From the NCBI GenBank assembly GCA_937907165.1, contig CALCUH010000161.1, positions 1 through 8,513 on the forward strand: DNA of 8,513 nucleotides, given 5' to 3'. Numbering within the stretch: position 1 is the stretch's first letter; every line of letters begins with the position of its first letter. Made by a program: the position numbers and the translations under genes. Shown piece after piece: positions 1-6,936 of this stretch. Under the pieces are notes generated by a model that was not told the DNA's origin, did no database searches, and was given only the letters and a program-made list of their open reading frames with translations. The stretch is from an uncultured Bacteroidales bacterium. GTDB lineage: Bacteria; Bacteroidota; Bacteroidia; Bacteroidales; Paludibacteraceae.

Positions 1-708
1 CCATACACCGAAGCGACACTGCTCCGCGCCATGGAGACGGCGGGCAAACAGATGGAGGACGGCGAACTGCGAGACCTACTGAAGGAGAACGGTATCGGAA
101 GGCCTTCCACCAGGGCTAACATCATCGAGACGCTCTACAAACGCAACTATATGCGCAAGGAGAAGAAGAACATCTTCGCCACGCAGACAGGCATCGACCT
201 CATCAACACCATTCAGCAGGAACTGCTCAAATCGGCGGAGCTGACGGGACAATGGGAGAAACGCCTACGAATGATAGAACGCAGTACCTACGACAGCGCC
301 ACATTCATGACGGAACTGAAAACCATGGTGACGGAAATCGTGCAGAGCGTGAAATACGATAATGTGAGATCCATCACCATCGAAGAGAAAAAAGCGGAGG
401 AAGAGACGAAGAAAAAAACATCCAAACCCCGCACGAAGACAGAAAAGAAAGAGAAGGCCGAGAAGCCTCAACAACCCAAAGCGGAAGCCGTTCCAACGGA
501 AGCGCCCGCACAAAACGAAGAGCCGATGCCACAAACCATCGTCGGCATGACTTGTCCGCTATGCGGCAAAGGAACCATCCTCAAAGGAAGAACCGCCTAC
601 GGATGCTCCGAATGGAAAGCGGGTTGCGCCTTACGTCTGCCTATCGAAGCGGACGGAAAAGAGCAAAACGTCGCGGAGTTGTTGGAACAGATTAAAACGT
701 TAAAATGA
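1..708 (+). CDS. topB: Type IA DNA topoisomerase (topoisomerase III/TopB-like), C-terminal part
   Basis: The reading frame is open from base 1 and the gene is cut by the left edge, so only the last 235 residues are present. Type IA topoisomerases cut one DNA strand through a tyrosine and pass the other through the break; the tyrosine lies outside the window. Seen here are the conserved family stretch PYTEATLLRAM at the start and ENGIGRPSTRA at about residues 29-39, which belong to the family's C-terminal core. A very K/E-rich and then P/A-rich linker follows (about 125-180). The protein ends in one zinc ribbon with cysteines at about 185, 188, 202 and 209 and a GCSEWKAGC motif. A single terminal ribbon after a charged linker resembles Bacteroidota TopB-like enzymes; topA is the alternative symbol. 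It stops at TGA 706-708 and converges on the next gene. Family assignment is firm, the subtype less so. Confidence 0.88.
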   Translation, partial: PYTEATLLRAMETAGKQMEDGELRDLLKENGIGRPSTRANIIETLYKRNYMRKEKKNIFATQTGIDLINTIQQELLKSAELTGQWEKRLRMIERSTYDSATFMTELKTMVTEIVQSVKYDNVRSITIEEKKAEEETKKKTSKPRTKTEKKEKAEKPQQPKAEAVPTEAPAQNEEPMPQTIVGMTCPLCGKGTILKGRTAYGCSEWKAGCALRLPIEADGKEQNVAELLEQIKTLK

Positions 709-758
709 CGGAGGAAATAAGCACCAAAGATTCTACTCCTAAATTTTAATATAGACAT

Positions 759-791
759 AAAAAAACGGAACCCACATCATGGATTCCGTTT
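759..791 (-). terminator. Rho-independent terminator of the beta-barrel gene
   Basis: AAACGGAA (763-770) pairs with TTCCGTTT (784-791). Two further C-G pairs (771-772 with 781-782) extend the stem past a bulged A at 783, leaving an 8-base loop. Read on the - strand, the stem is followed by seven T (765 down to 759), the classic layout for ending the barrel transcript. On the + strand only TTTATTATTT follows, so it may also weakly stop the convergent topoisomerase transcript. Confidence 0.8.
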
Positions 792-819
792 ATTATTTCT
801 AATCTAATACTTAACCTAA

Positions 820-1482
820 TCAAGGAATTCTCAAACCGAAACATGCGGAGAACGAACGACCTTTAAACGCAGGCTCCTTCTCATGAGCGTTCATGTTCAC
901 ACAACCGATTTCAGCATTCACCTTCAACACCATGAAAGAATAGATGAAACGGAGACCACCGCAAAGACCGAAATCGAAACGGTTCAAACGGGCGTTGTCG
1001 CCACCATACGTATCATACTCCAACGTGCTGACGCCGAATTCCTGCTCATACAATTCTGAAGTTTGGGAATATTTACCTGCGATACCCACACCGAAATAAG
1101 GGCCCGCCAAAATCTGCAAACCAGCCTCACGCGAGAAAGGAATGTTAAAGGCGAATTCCAACGGAGCCTCGATAGACATAGCGTCCACATCGTAGAACCA
1201 CTCATATCCATCGAAAGCCGTCGTGGTATAACCCTTGCTCTCGAAAGTCAAGGAAGGGCAGAACGAAGTCCAAGCGTAGAACAAAGGAATATCACCACCC
1301 ACGCCTGCGCGGAACAAAGTCTTGTACTCAGCTTTCTTATCTGTGATTTTGCTATAGGTCACACCACCATCGATGATGAAATGGTTTCCATCGAATGGGG
1401 AGAACTGTCTATACGGACTAATTTGAGCGTTTGCCGTAAAGAGGCAAAACATAGCAGCTATTACCGCAAAAATCTTTTTCAT
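820..1482 (-). CDS. Small outer-membrane beta-barrel protein (PorT / OMP_b-brl_2 type)
   Basis: 220 residues. A Sec signal peptide (residues 1-19, basic MKK, hydrophobic core, ANA at the cleavage site) leaves glutamine 20 as the mature N-terminus, as the Bacteroidetes Q-rule expects for signal peptidase I substrates. The mature part has alternating aromatic and polar strands with glycines. Its pattern of a GVGGDIPLFYAW strand, then an SLTFESKGY strand, and later GPYFGVGIAG and GLCGGLRFIYSF strands is typical of eight-stranded Bacteroidota porin-family barrels. No enzymatic motif is visible and the last residues (FGLRIP) do not end in the usual aromatic. Its ligand or role cannot be told from sequence. 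It has its own predicted promoter and terminator, so it is probably monocistronic, although readthrough from the upstream transferase gene cannot be excluded. Confidence 0.82.
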   Translation of the reverse strand: MKKIFAVIAAMFCLFTANAQISPYRQFSPFDGNHFIIDGGVTYSKITDKKAEYKTLFRAGVGGDIPLFYAWTSFCPSLTFESKGYTTTAFDGYEWFYDVDAMSIEAPLEFAFNIPFSREAGLQILAGPYFGVGIAGKYSQTSELYEQEFGVSTLEYDTYGGDNARLNRFDFGLCGGLRFIYSFMVLKVNAEIGCVNMNAHEKEPAFKGRSFSACFGLRIP

Positions 1483-1521
1483 ATTGAATGTACAATAAAA
1501 ATTCGTTACGTTTGACGGGTG

Positions 1522-1551
1522 CGAATTTAGTTAATTTTTATAAAAAACAAA
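1522..1551 (-). promoter_or_regulatory. Predicted Bacteroides-type promoter of the beta-barrel gene
   Basis: On the - strand TTTG (1551-1548) is followed after 18 bases by TAAATTCG (1529-1522). The consensus is TTTG, 19-21 bases, TAnnTTTG, so there is one mismatch in the -7 box and a spacer one base short. Transcription would start near 1515, giving a leader of about 33 bases before the ATG at 1482. No clear Shine-Dalgarno sequence is seen. Confidence 0.5.
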
Positions 1552-1557
1552 CCACAA

Positions 1558-3522
1558 TCACTCACTTTTCTTATTTCCGTTGTCGGCACGGCAGACGAGT
1601 TCATCATTGACCATACGATACATATACTGCTGGATAGTGGCTTTCAAGCGTGATTCCATCTCCCTTTGAGCCGTCAAGCTATCCGCCACGTTGGCAACCA
1701 GCAACCTGTCCTGCTTAAAACGATAGACCGAGCGTGTCTTCTTCCCGTCAAAACAAAGCAACAACGAGTCTTGCACATATTGATAGAAAGGAGAATTATA
1801 CATCACCGCCGCATCAACTACTGTCGAATCGAAACAATTCTTTCCGAAAGCCATATAAGGTTGGTCATAATTCAAATAAGACAAAACAGAAGGCATGATA
1901 TCCGTCTGTTGGATAATCCTTTCGCTTCTACCCCTCAAAGAATCGTCAGACGGACAGAAGAACAGGATTGGCACCTCATACCTCCCCAACTGCGTCCGAT
2001 ACTCGTCGTGCGTCGTCTGATTCGTATGGTCGGCCGTGAAGACAAAGAGCGTGTTGCGATACCAGTCAGACTTGGCAGCCCTCTCGAAAAAGTGACGGAG
2101 CGCCATATCAGAATAGCCTATGCACTGATGGATAGGTTCCTTACCTTTCGGGAAAGAATCCTCATACTGAGCAGGCACACGAAACGGATCGTGCGAGGAA
2201 GCGGAGAAAATGGCAGTCATGAAAGGCTGAGGAAAAGTATCCATCGTTTGGGCGAAGAATTGGAAGAAAGGATCGTCCCATATCGCCCAAGTACCATCAA
2301 AGCAAGACTCATCATTGAACTCAGTCATTCCGAAATAATCATCAAAACCGATGGAATGTGCGAAAGACTGGAAACCCATGGAACCATTCGGTGCGCCATG
2401 GAAAAAGGCGGAATAATAACCTTTTCTCTTCAGCAAGCGGGGCAATCCGTCGACCGCATCAACCGCATAAGGCGTAGTGATGTAAGGCTCCACAAACATC
2501 GGGACGCTCGCCAAAACCGAAGGCATAGCATCAATCGATTTGCGACCGTTCGCATAGGTGAAGTCAGAAGTGTAACCGCATTGGAACAAAGAGTCCAAAA
2601 AAGGCGTATATCCCTTATAAGTTCCATCATCTAAATCCTTATTGAAGAGTCCCATATACTCTTTTCCGAAACTCTCCATGATAATCACCACCACATTCAT
2701 AGGACGGAACACGTCCTCTCCCTTCGGCTGATGAAGCGGATTGAAGAAGTTTTCGGACGAGGTCAAGTCAGGAAAATAAGAAGGAATGGTAAAGCGTTGG
2801 CTACTAGCTGTGCGGACGACGCAGAAAGGCGTGTTGAGTACAATGGCGGTCTCCTCCGGCTTGTCGACATATTGCATAGCGTTCGACACCGCCAACGGAC
2901 GGGTATACTTGCCGAATCCGCCGCGGGCGCCGATTACAGCCATATAGACAGTCAAGACAAAAAGAGGCACGCTCACCGCATAGTAAGTCCAACCCCTCTT
3001 TCCCGTATTCTCAGAGTGCGGATGATAATAAAACCTCACGAGAAGGAAAACCATCAAGGCGAAAAATAAGGTGGCATACCAATAATTGACCAAACCCGTA
3101 AGGATTATCTTACCGAGGTTGCCATCATTGGAGAACTCCGAAAAGAAGGAGAGCGTGGTACGTCTGTTCGTAAACTGATAGTAGATCGTATCGGCGGAAT
3201 TCATAAAAGCCCCCAAGATATTAGGAACCCAATAGACCCATTTCGCCACATTCTGATAAGCGGGTTTCTCCCTGAAAGGGAAAGGAATCATCATCACCGC
3301 CAGATAGGCGACGTTCAGGTAGACGCAAGCGGTAAGGTCGAAACGCAATCCAGCCGCCATCAAATAGAGGAGACGGGAGCCGTCCACCATCGGATAAGAG
3401 GAAGAATTGACAAAATAGAAGAAGAGACGGCAGAGCGTCATCACCCCCATCGCCAACAAAAAATTGACGAAAAAAGCCGTAGCCGGCTCGCTTTTCAGCT
3501 TATACCAAAAGCCTTGCTTCAT
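1558..3522 (-). CDS. LTA synthase family membrane sulfatase-fold transferase
   Basis: 654 residues. The N-terminal third is hydrophobic with about five membrane segments (roughly 14-38, 51-82, 93-108, 145-165, 178-198). A periplasmic sulfatase-like domain runs from about 274 to 560. Key sites match LtaS-type phosphoglycerol transferases: the metal-binding glutamate in IMESFGKE (E283), the nucleophile loop NGRKSIDAMPS (S329 where S. aureus LtaS has Thr), SSHDPF (H444) and the metal site TADHT (D498, H499). Such enzymes move a phospho-headgroup from a phospholipid to an acceptor. Bacteroidota have no lipoteichoic acid, so I infer modification of an envelope lipid or glycan, with phosphoglycerol or phosphoethanolamine as possible groups. 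A C-terminal tail of about 90 residues has no motif I recognise. The start overlaps the miaB stop (ATGA), so translation is probably coupled to miaB. No terminator is seen after the stop. Confidence 0.88.
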   Translation of the reverse strand: MKQGFWYKLKSEPATAFFVNFLLAMGVMTLCRLFFYFVNSSSYPMVDGSRLLYLMAAGLRFDLTACVYLNVAYLAVMMIPFPFREKPAYQNVAKWVYWVPNILGAFMNSADTIYYQFTNRRTTLSFFSEFSNDGNLGKIILTGLVNYWYATLFFALMVFLLVRFYYHPHSENTGKRGWTYYAVSVPLFVLTVYMAVIGARGGFGKYTRPLAVSNAMQYVDKPEETAIVLNTPFCVVRTASSQRFTIPSYFPDLTSSENFFNPLHQPKGEDVFRPMNVVVIIMESFGKEYMGLFNKDLDDGTYKGYTPFLDSLFQCGYTSDFTYANGRKSIDAMPSVLASVPMFVEPYITTPYAVDAVDGLPRLLKRKGYYSAFFHGAPNGSMGFQSFAHSIGFDDYFGMTEFNDESCFDGTWAIWDDPFFQFFAQTMDTFPQPFMTAIFSASSHDPFRVPAQYEDSFPKGKEPIHQCIGYSDMALRHFFERAAKSDWYRNTLFVFTADHTNQTTHDEYRTQLGRYEVPILFFCPSDDSLRGRSERIIQQTDIMPSVLSYLNYDQPYMAFGKNCFDSTVVDAAVMYNSPFYQYVQDSLLLCFDGKKTRSVYRFKQDRLLVANVADSLTAQREMESRLKATIQQYMYRMVNDELVCRADNGNKKSE

Positions 3523-4844
3523 TCGAAGACCTCCTCACCAATCAATGTGGCGGAAGTGGAACTCAGCACCTTCACCTTAACGAAATCACCGATTTTATGG
3601 CTACCCTTAGGGAAAACAACCACCTTATTTTGGGAAGTGCGTCCAAACAATTGTTCTGCGGAACGCTTGGAGAAGCCCTCGACCAACACCTCAAAAGTCT
3701 TGTTGATATCACGCTCATTGCTAATCGCCGACATACGGGTCTGCAAGGCGATGATTTCGTTCAGACGGGCAATTTTCACCTCCTCGGAGATATTGTCAGG
3801 CAAATTCTTCGACGCAAACGTGCCCGGACGTTCCGAATATTTGAACATGAAGGCGGAATCGAAGACCACCTCCTCCATCAGGCTCAACGTCAGCTGTTGA
3901 TCCTCCTCCGTCTCATCGTGGAATCCACAGAACACATCGGTCGTGATGCCGCAATCAGGAATGATGCGACGGATAGCCGCAATACGCTCCAAATACCACT
4001 CACGCGTATATTTACGGTTCATGGATTTAAGAATCTTATTACTGCCTGATTGCACAGGAAGATGGATATGGTGGCAAATATTAGGATAAGCGGCGATGGT
4101 CTGCAAGATGTCATCGTTCATATCCTTCGGATGGGAAGTGGTAAAGCGGATTCTCATAGTCGGATAGGCTTCAGCCACAATCTTCAGCAACTCCGCGAAA
4201 GAGACGACGGAGCCATCCTCCGACTTATATGCATACGAGTTAACATTCTGGCCAATCAAGACAACCTCCTTAAAGTTCCTCCTTTTCAAATCCTCTATCT
4301 CATTCAGGATGCTACGCACCTCACGGCTGCGCTCACGTCCGCGCGTATAAGGCACAATACAATAAGAGCAGAAATTATTACAACCGCGCATGATAGAGAC
4401 GAAGCCCGAAATGGCCGCACCGCACAGACGCTGAGGGATGACATCCTTATAAGTCTCCGTGGTAGAGAGTTCGACATTTATCGCCTTCTCACCGCGTTCC
4501 ACCGCACCAATCAGGTTCGGAAGATCCAAATATGCGTCGGGACCCACAACCAAATCGACCACGCCAGTCGCCAGCAATTCATCCTTCATGCGTTCCGCCA
4601 TGCAACCGAGGACTCCGACCACCAAGCCTTCACGTTTACGCTTCAACTGGCGGAAGACCTGTAATCTGCCATGAATCTTCTGTTCCGCATTATCACGGAT
4701 GGAACAAGTGTTCACGAATATGGCATCCGCATCATCCATATTGTCAGTCACCTCATAACCGGCAGTGTCCATGATGGCGGCCACCACCTCGCTATCAGCC
4801 ACATTCATCTGGCATCCGTATGTCTCCAAGAATAATTTCTTCAT
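3519..4844 (-). CDS. miaB: tRNA-2-methylthio-N6-dimethylallyladenosine synthase MiaB
   Basis: 441 residues, the usual full length. MiaB adds a methylthio group to i6A37 in tRNAs that read UNN codons, in the cytoplasm, using two 4Fe-4S clusters and S-adenosylmethionine. The N-terminal MTTase domain carries cluster cysteines C11 (ETYGCQMNVADSE), C47 (VNTCSIRDNAEQK) and C81 (GVLGCMAER). The radical-SAM motif is RGCNNFCSYC (C155, C159, C162) followed by VPYTRGRERSR. GQNVNSY and HLPVQSGS are further family marks, and a TRAM RNA-binding domain closes the protein (about 375-438). The QMN and NVNSY signature separates it from RimO and MtaB. It is the first gene of a - strand pair with the LTA-synthase-like gene, which overlaps its stop codon by four bases. 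Confidence 0.95.
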   Translation of the reverse strand: MKKLFLETYGCQMNVADSEVVAAIMDTAGYEVTDNMDDADAIFVNTCSIRDNAEQKIHGRLQVFRQLKRKREGLVVGVLGCMAERMKDELLATGVVDLVVGPDAYLDLPNLIGAVERGEKAINVELSTTETYKDVIPQRLCGAAISGFVSIMRGCNNFCSYCIVPYTRGRERSREVRSILNEIEDLKRRNFKEVVLIGQNVNSYAYKSEDGSVVSFAELLKIVAEAYPTMRIRFTTSHPKDMNDDILQTIAAYPNICHHIHLPVQSGSNKILKSMNRKYTREWYLERIAAIRRIIPDCGITTDVFCGFHDETEEDQQLTLSLMEEVVFDSAFMFKYSERPGTFASKNLPDNISEEVKIARLNEIIALQTRMSAISNERDINKTFEVLVEGFSKRSAEQLFGRTSQNKVVVFPKGSHKIGDFVKVKVLSSTSATLIGEEVFE

Positions 4845-4869
4845 CTTAATGTTCTATTTTTATAGGTTG

Positions 4870-4877
4870 CAAAGATA
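4870..4877 (-). promoter_or_regulatory. Predicted -7 box for miaB
   Basis: On the - strand TATCTTTG (4877-4870) is a perfect match to the Bacteroides -7 consensus TAnnTTTG. It would place the transcript start near 4863, about 20 bases before the miaB ATG. No TTTG is found at the expected -33 distance, so the site rests on the -7 box and its position alone. Confidence 0.5.
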
Positions 4878-4907
4878 CAAATTAATGGACTCATTTTTTA
4901 TGATTCC

Positions 4908-4939
4908 GTTGTATAAATCGGCAAGTTGAGTTACATTCG
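4908..4939 (+). promoter_or_regulatory. Possible promoter of the lptB operon
   Basis: GTTG (4908-4911), a 20-base gap, then TACATTCG (4932-4939): one mismatch to the Bacteroides consensus in each element. The -7 variant ending TTCG is the same as in the proposed barrel promoter. The predicted start near 4946 leaves a short leader before the ATG at 4962. It is divergent from and close to the miaB promoter. Confidence 0.35.
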
Positions 4940-4961
4940 CGACACACAATGAGAAAAATTT

Positions 4962-5792
4962 ATGTTCGGAATAAAAAAAACAAATGACGAAGAGGGCAAA
5001 AAAGTAGCACTCAACGACATACAATCAAGTCATAAAGATGGCAATATGGTTCTTAGGACCGAAGGGTTGGTGAAAATATACGGCACCAGAACAGTAGCCA
5101 ACAATGTATCCATCAACGTAAAGCAGGGCGAAATCGTCGGACTGTTAGGTCCGAACGGAGCCGGAAAAACCACAACATTCTACATGACGACGGGCTTGAT
5201 CGTACCTAACGCAGGAAAGATATTCTTGGATGATGAAGACATCACCCAATTCCCCGTCTACAAAAGAGCGCAAGCAGGCATAGGATACCTCGCGCAGGAG
5301 GCCTCCGTATTCCGCAAAATGACGGTTGAAGACAACATACGCTCCGTCCTCGAAATGACGAACTTCTCCAAAGAATACCAAAAAGAGAAATTGGAGAGTC
5401 TGATTTCGGAATTCAATTTGGGTCATGTCAGGAAAAACTTGGGCGACAGATTGTCCGGAGGTGAACGTAGACGTACAGAAATCGCTCGTTGCCTCGCCAT
5501 CGAACCTAAGTTCATCATGTTGGACGAGCCATTCGCAGGTGTAGACCCAATCGCCGTGCAGGACATCCAAGACATTGTTTGGAAGCTGAAAGGAAAGAAC
5601 ATCGGTATCCTGATTACCGACCATAATGTGGACGAAACCTTGTCCATCACCGACCGCGCCTACCTTCTCTTCGACGGAAGAATCCTTTTCCAAGGAACTT
5701 CAGAAGAGTTGGCGGAAAATCCTATCGTAAAGGAAAAATATCTCGGCGTGAATTTCGAACTGAAGAAGAGAAAACCGCTAAGCGAACAATAA
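4962..5792 (+). CDS. lptB: LptB, ATPase of the lipopolysaccharide export ABC transporter
   Basis: 276 residues. LptB hydrolyses ATP in the cytoplasm to drive LPS from the inner membrane through the Lpt bridge, working with LptF and LptG (not in this window). All ABC ATPase motifs are present: Walker A GPNGAGKTT (63-71), Q-loop Gln112 in YLAQEASVFRKM, signature LSGGE (164-168), Walker B FIMLDEPFAGVDP (Glu189) and H-loop His221. LAQEASVFR, LSGGERRRTEIAR and the PFAGVDP stretch are typical of LptB rather than other ABC proteins. The protein is longer than the roughly 240-residue E. coli form because of about 28 polar N-terminal residues; Met29 at 5046 is an alternative start. I keep 4962 because a GAGAAA lies just upstream and the frame is well formed. 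The cyclase gene follows 15 bases after the stop, so the two are probably cotranscribed. Confidence 0.93.
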   Translation: MFGIKKTNDEEGKKVALNDIQSSHKDGNMVLRTEGLVKIYGTRTVANNVSINVKQGEIVGLLGPNGAGKTTTFYMTTGLIVPNAGKIFLDDEDITQFPVYKRAQAGIGYLAQEASVFRKMTVEDNIRSVLEMTNFSKEYQKEKLESLISEFNLGHVRKNLGDRLSGGERRRTEIARCLAIEPKFIMLDEPFAGVDPIAVQDIQDIVWKLKGKNIGILITDHNVDETLSITDRAYLLFDGRILFQGTSEELAENPIVKEKYLGVNFELKKRKPLSEQ

Positions 5793-5807
5793 ACAAAAGG
5801 AATGACC

Positions 5808-6800
5808 ATGAGAAACATTTTTTCGTTCACCGCCATACTCATGACGACGGTTTTCCTTTCATGCGCCCAGAAAGGCGAAGAAGTCAAAACAGCAAAGGGA
5901 GAGCCAGAGAGCACACCTCAAGAGAGTCTCTTGCCTTCCGTAAAAATCCCTGAATTTTCAAAGGATAGCGCCTTCGATTACATCGTCCGCCAATGCGAGT
6001 TCGGTCCGCGCGTGCCTAACACGACAGCCCACGAGCAATGTGCAGAATATCTGCTCAACAAGCTAAAATCGTTCGGGGCGGATGTCACCGGTCAGAAATT
6101 CACCGCCACCGCTTATGACGGGACGAAATTGAATAGTACCAATATCATCGGTTCATTCTTCCCCGACAAGGGACGCCGCATCATCCTCTTTTCCCATTGG
6201 GATTCCCGCCACATCTGCGACCAAGACGCCCCTGAATTTAGAGACAAACCTGTCATGGGCGCCAACGACGGAGCCAGCGGCGTAGGCGTTCTCTTAGAGC
6301 TTGCCAGACTGCTCCAACAACAGCAGCCTAACGTGGGCGTGGACATCGTGTTCTTAGACTCGGAAGACTACGGAGACCCAAGCAGCAGCACGGAAGATAG
6401 TTGGTGTCTCGGCTCCCAATATTGGGCAAACAACCCACATTACAAAAGGGTTCCGCAATATGGCATCCTACTCGACATGGTGGGTGGCGAAGATCCTTTC
6501 TTCGCAGTGGAAGCCACAGGGTTGAGATTCAACACAAAAGCGATATCCGACAAGGTTTGGGGATTCGCCCGTTCTTTCGGATTTCCCCAGTTTAAGGATC
6601 AGGTAGGCGGACAAATCATCGACGACCATGTCTATGTGAACCTAATCGCCAAAATTCCGACCATCGACATCATCGATTTTTCTCCAGAAAGAGGATTCCC
6701 TTCCACATGGCACACCCATAACGACACGCCTGAGCATATTAGCAAGACGACTTTGGACGCCGTTGGGAAAGTCATTACCAATCTGATTTACAGGGAATAA
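5808..6800 (+). CDS. Type II glutaminyl-peptide cyclotransferase (M28-fold), lipoprotein
   Basis: 330 residues from the chosen start. Glutaminyl cyclases turn an N-terminal Gln of an exported protein into pyroglutamate. Two in-frame ATGs lie at 5802 and 5808. AGGA (5798-5801) touches the first but sits six bases before the second, so 5808 is preferred. A lipoprotein signal with lipobox FLSC follows (Cys19 from 5808), so the enzyme should be lipid-anchored in the envelope. Numbered from the 5802 Met, features aligning with the human enzyme are SHWDSR (131-136), zinc ligand Asp156 in GANDGASG, Glu188-Asp189 in FLDSEDYGD (human has Glu-Glu), a DSWCLGSQYW region, Asp225 in LLDMVGG and the WHT motif with His304. 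WHT and the GANDGASG context favour a cyclase over an M28 aminopeptidase. It follows lptB in a probable operon. Confidence 0.87.
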   Translation: MRNIFSFTAILMTTVFLSCAQKGEEVKTAKGEPESTPQESLLPSVKIPEFSKDSAFDYIVRQCEFGPRVPNTTAHEQCAEYLLNKLKSFGADVTGQKFTATAYDGTKLNSTNIIGSFFPDKGRRIILFSHWDSRHICDQDAPEFRDKPVMGANDGASGVGVLLELARLLQQQQPNVGVDIVFLDSEDYGDPSSSTEDSWCLGSQYWANNPHYKRVPQYGILLDMVGGEDPFFAVEATGLRFNTKAISDKVWGFARSFGFPQFKDQVGGQIIDDHVYVNLIAKIPTIDIIDFSPERGFPSTWHTHNDTPEHISKTTLDAVGKVITNLIYRE

Positions 6801-6812
6801 GCTTCAATCGGA

Positions 6813-6849
6813 TTTTAGTCGACAAAAAAAAATCACATTCAGACTAAAA
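6813..6849. repeat. Inverted repeat downstream of the cyclase gene
   Basis: TTTTAGTC (6813-6820) and GACTAAAA (6842-6849) are perfect inverted repeats around a 21-base A-rich spacer. It lies 12 bases after the cyclase stop codon. There is no T-run after it on the + strand, so it is not a standard terminator. It could protect the 3' end of the message, or be chance. Confidence 0.35.
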
Positions 6850-6864
6850 AAAGTTCGTTTTTCC

Positions 6865-6895
6865 TTTGGATATTCGCAAAAGAAGCGTACCTTTG
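6865..6895 (+). promoter_or_regulatory. Bacteroides-type promoter of tRNA-Glu
   Basis: TTTG (6865-6868), an exact 19-base spacer, then TACCTTTG (6888-6895) match the Bacteroides sigma consensus with no mismatch. Transcription would begin near 6902, leaving about 35 bases of 5' leader for RNase P to remove from the tRNA starting at 6937. This is the strongest promoter in the window. Confidence 0.85.
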
Positions 6896-6936
6896 CATCG
6901 CAAAACGGAAAACAAGACGTTTAAGCAAAGCCAAAT

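Noticed and set aside
1666..2634. 322-codon open frame on the + strand inside the transferase gene
   Set aside because: It lies wholly antisense to a gene with clear family motifs. Its protein is Arg/Ile-rich with no domain or hydrophobic pattern, and no promoter or ribosome site precedes it. It is a shadow of codon bias.
4050..4664. 204-codon open frame on the + strand inside miaB
   Set aside because: Antisense to conserved miaB, with an Arg/His-rich composition and no recognisable motif; a shadow frame.
5145..5693. 182-codon open frame on the - strand inside lptB
   Set aside because: It sits opposite the Walker A to H-loop region of LptB, whose motifs explain the sequence; no own signals.
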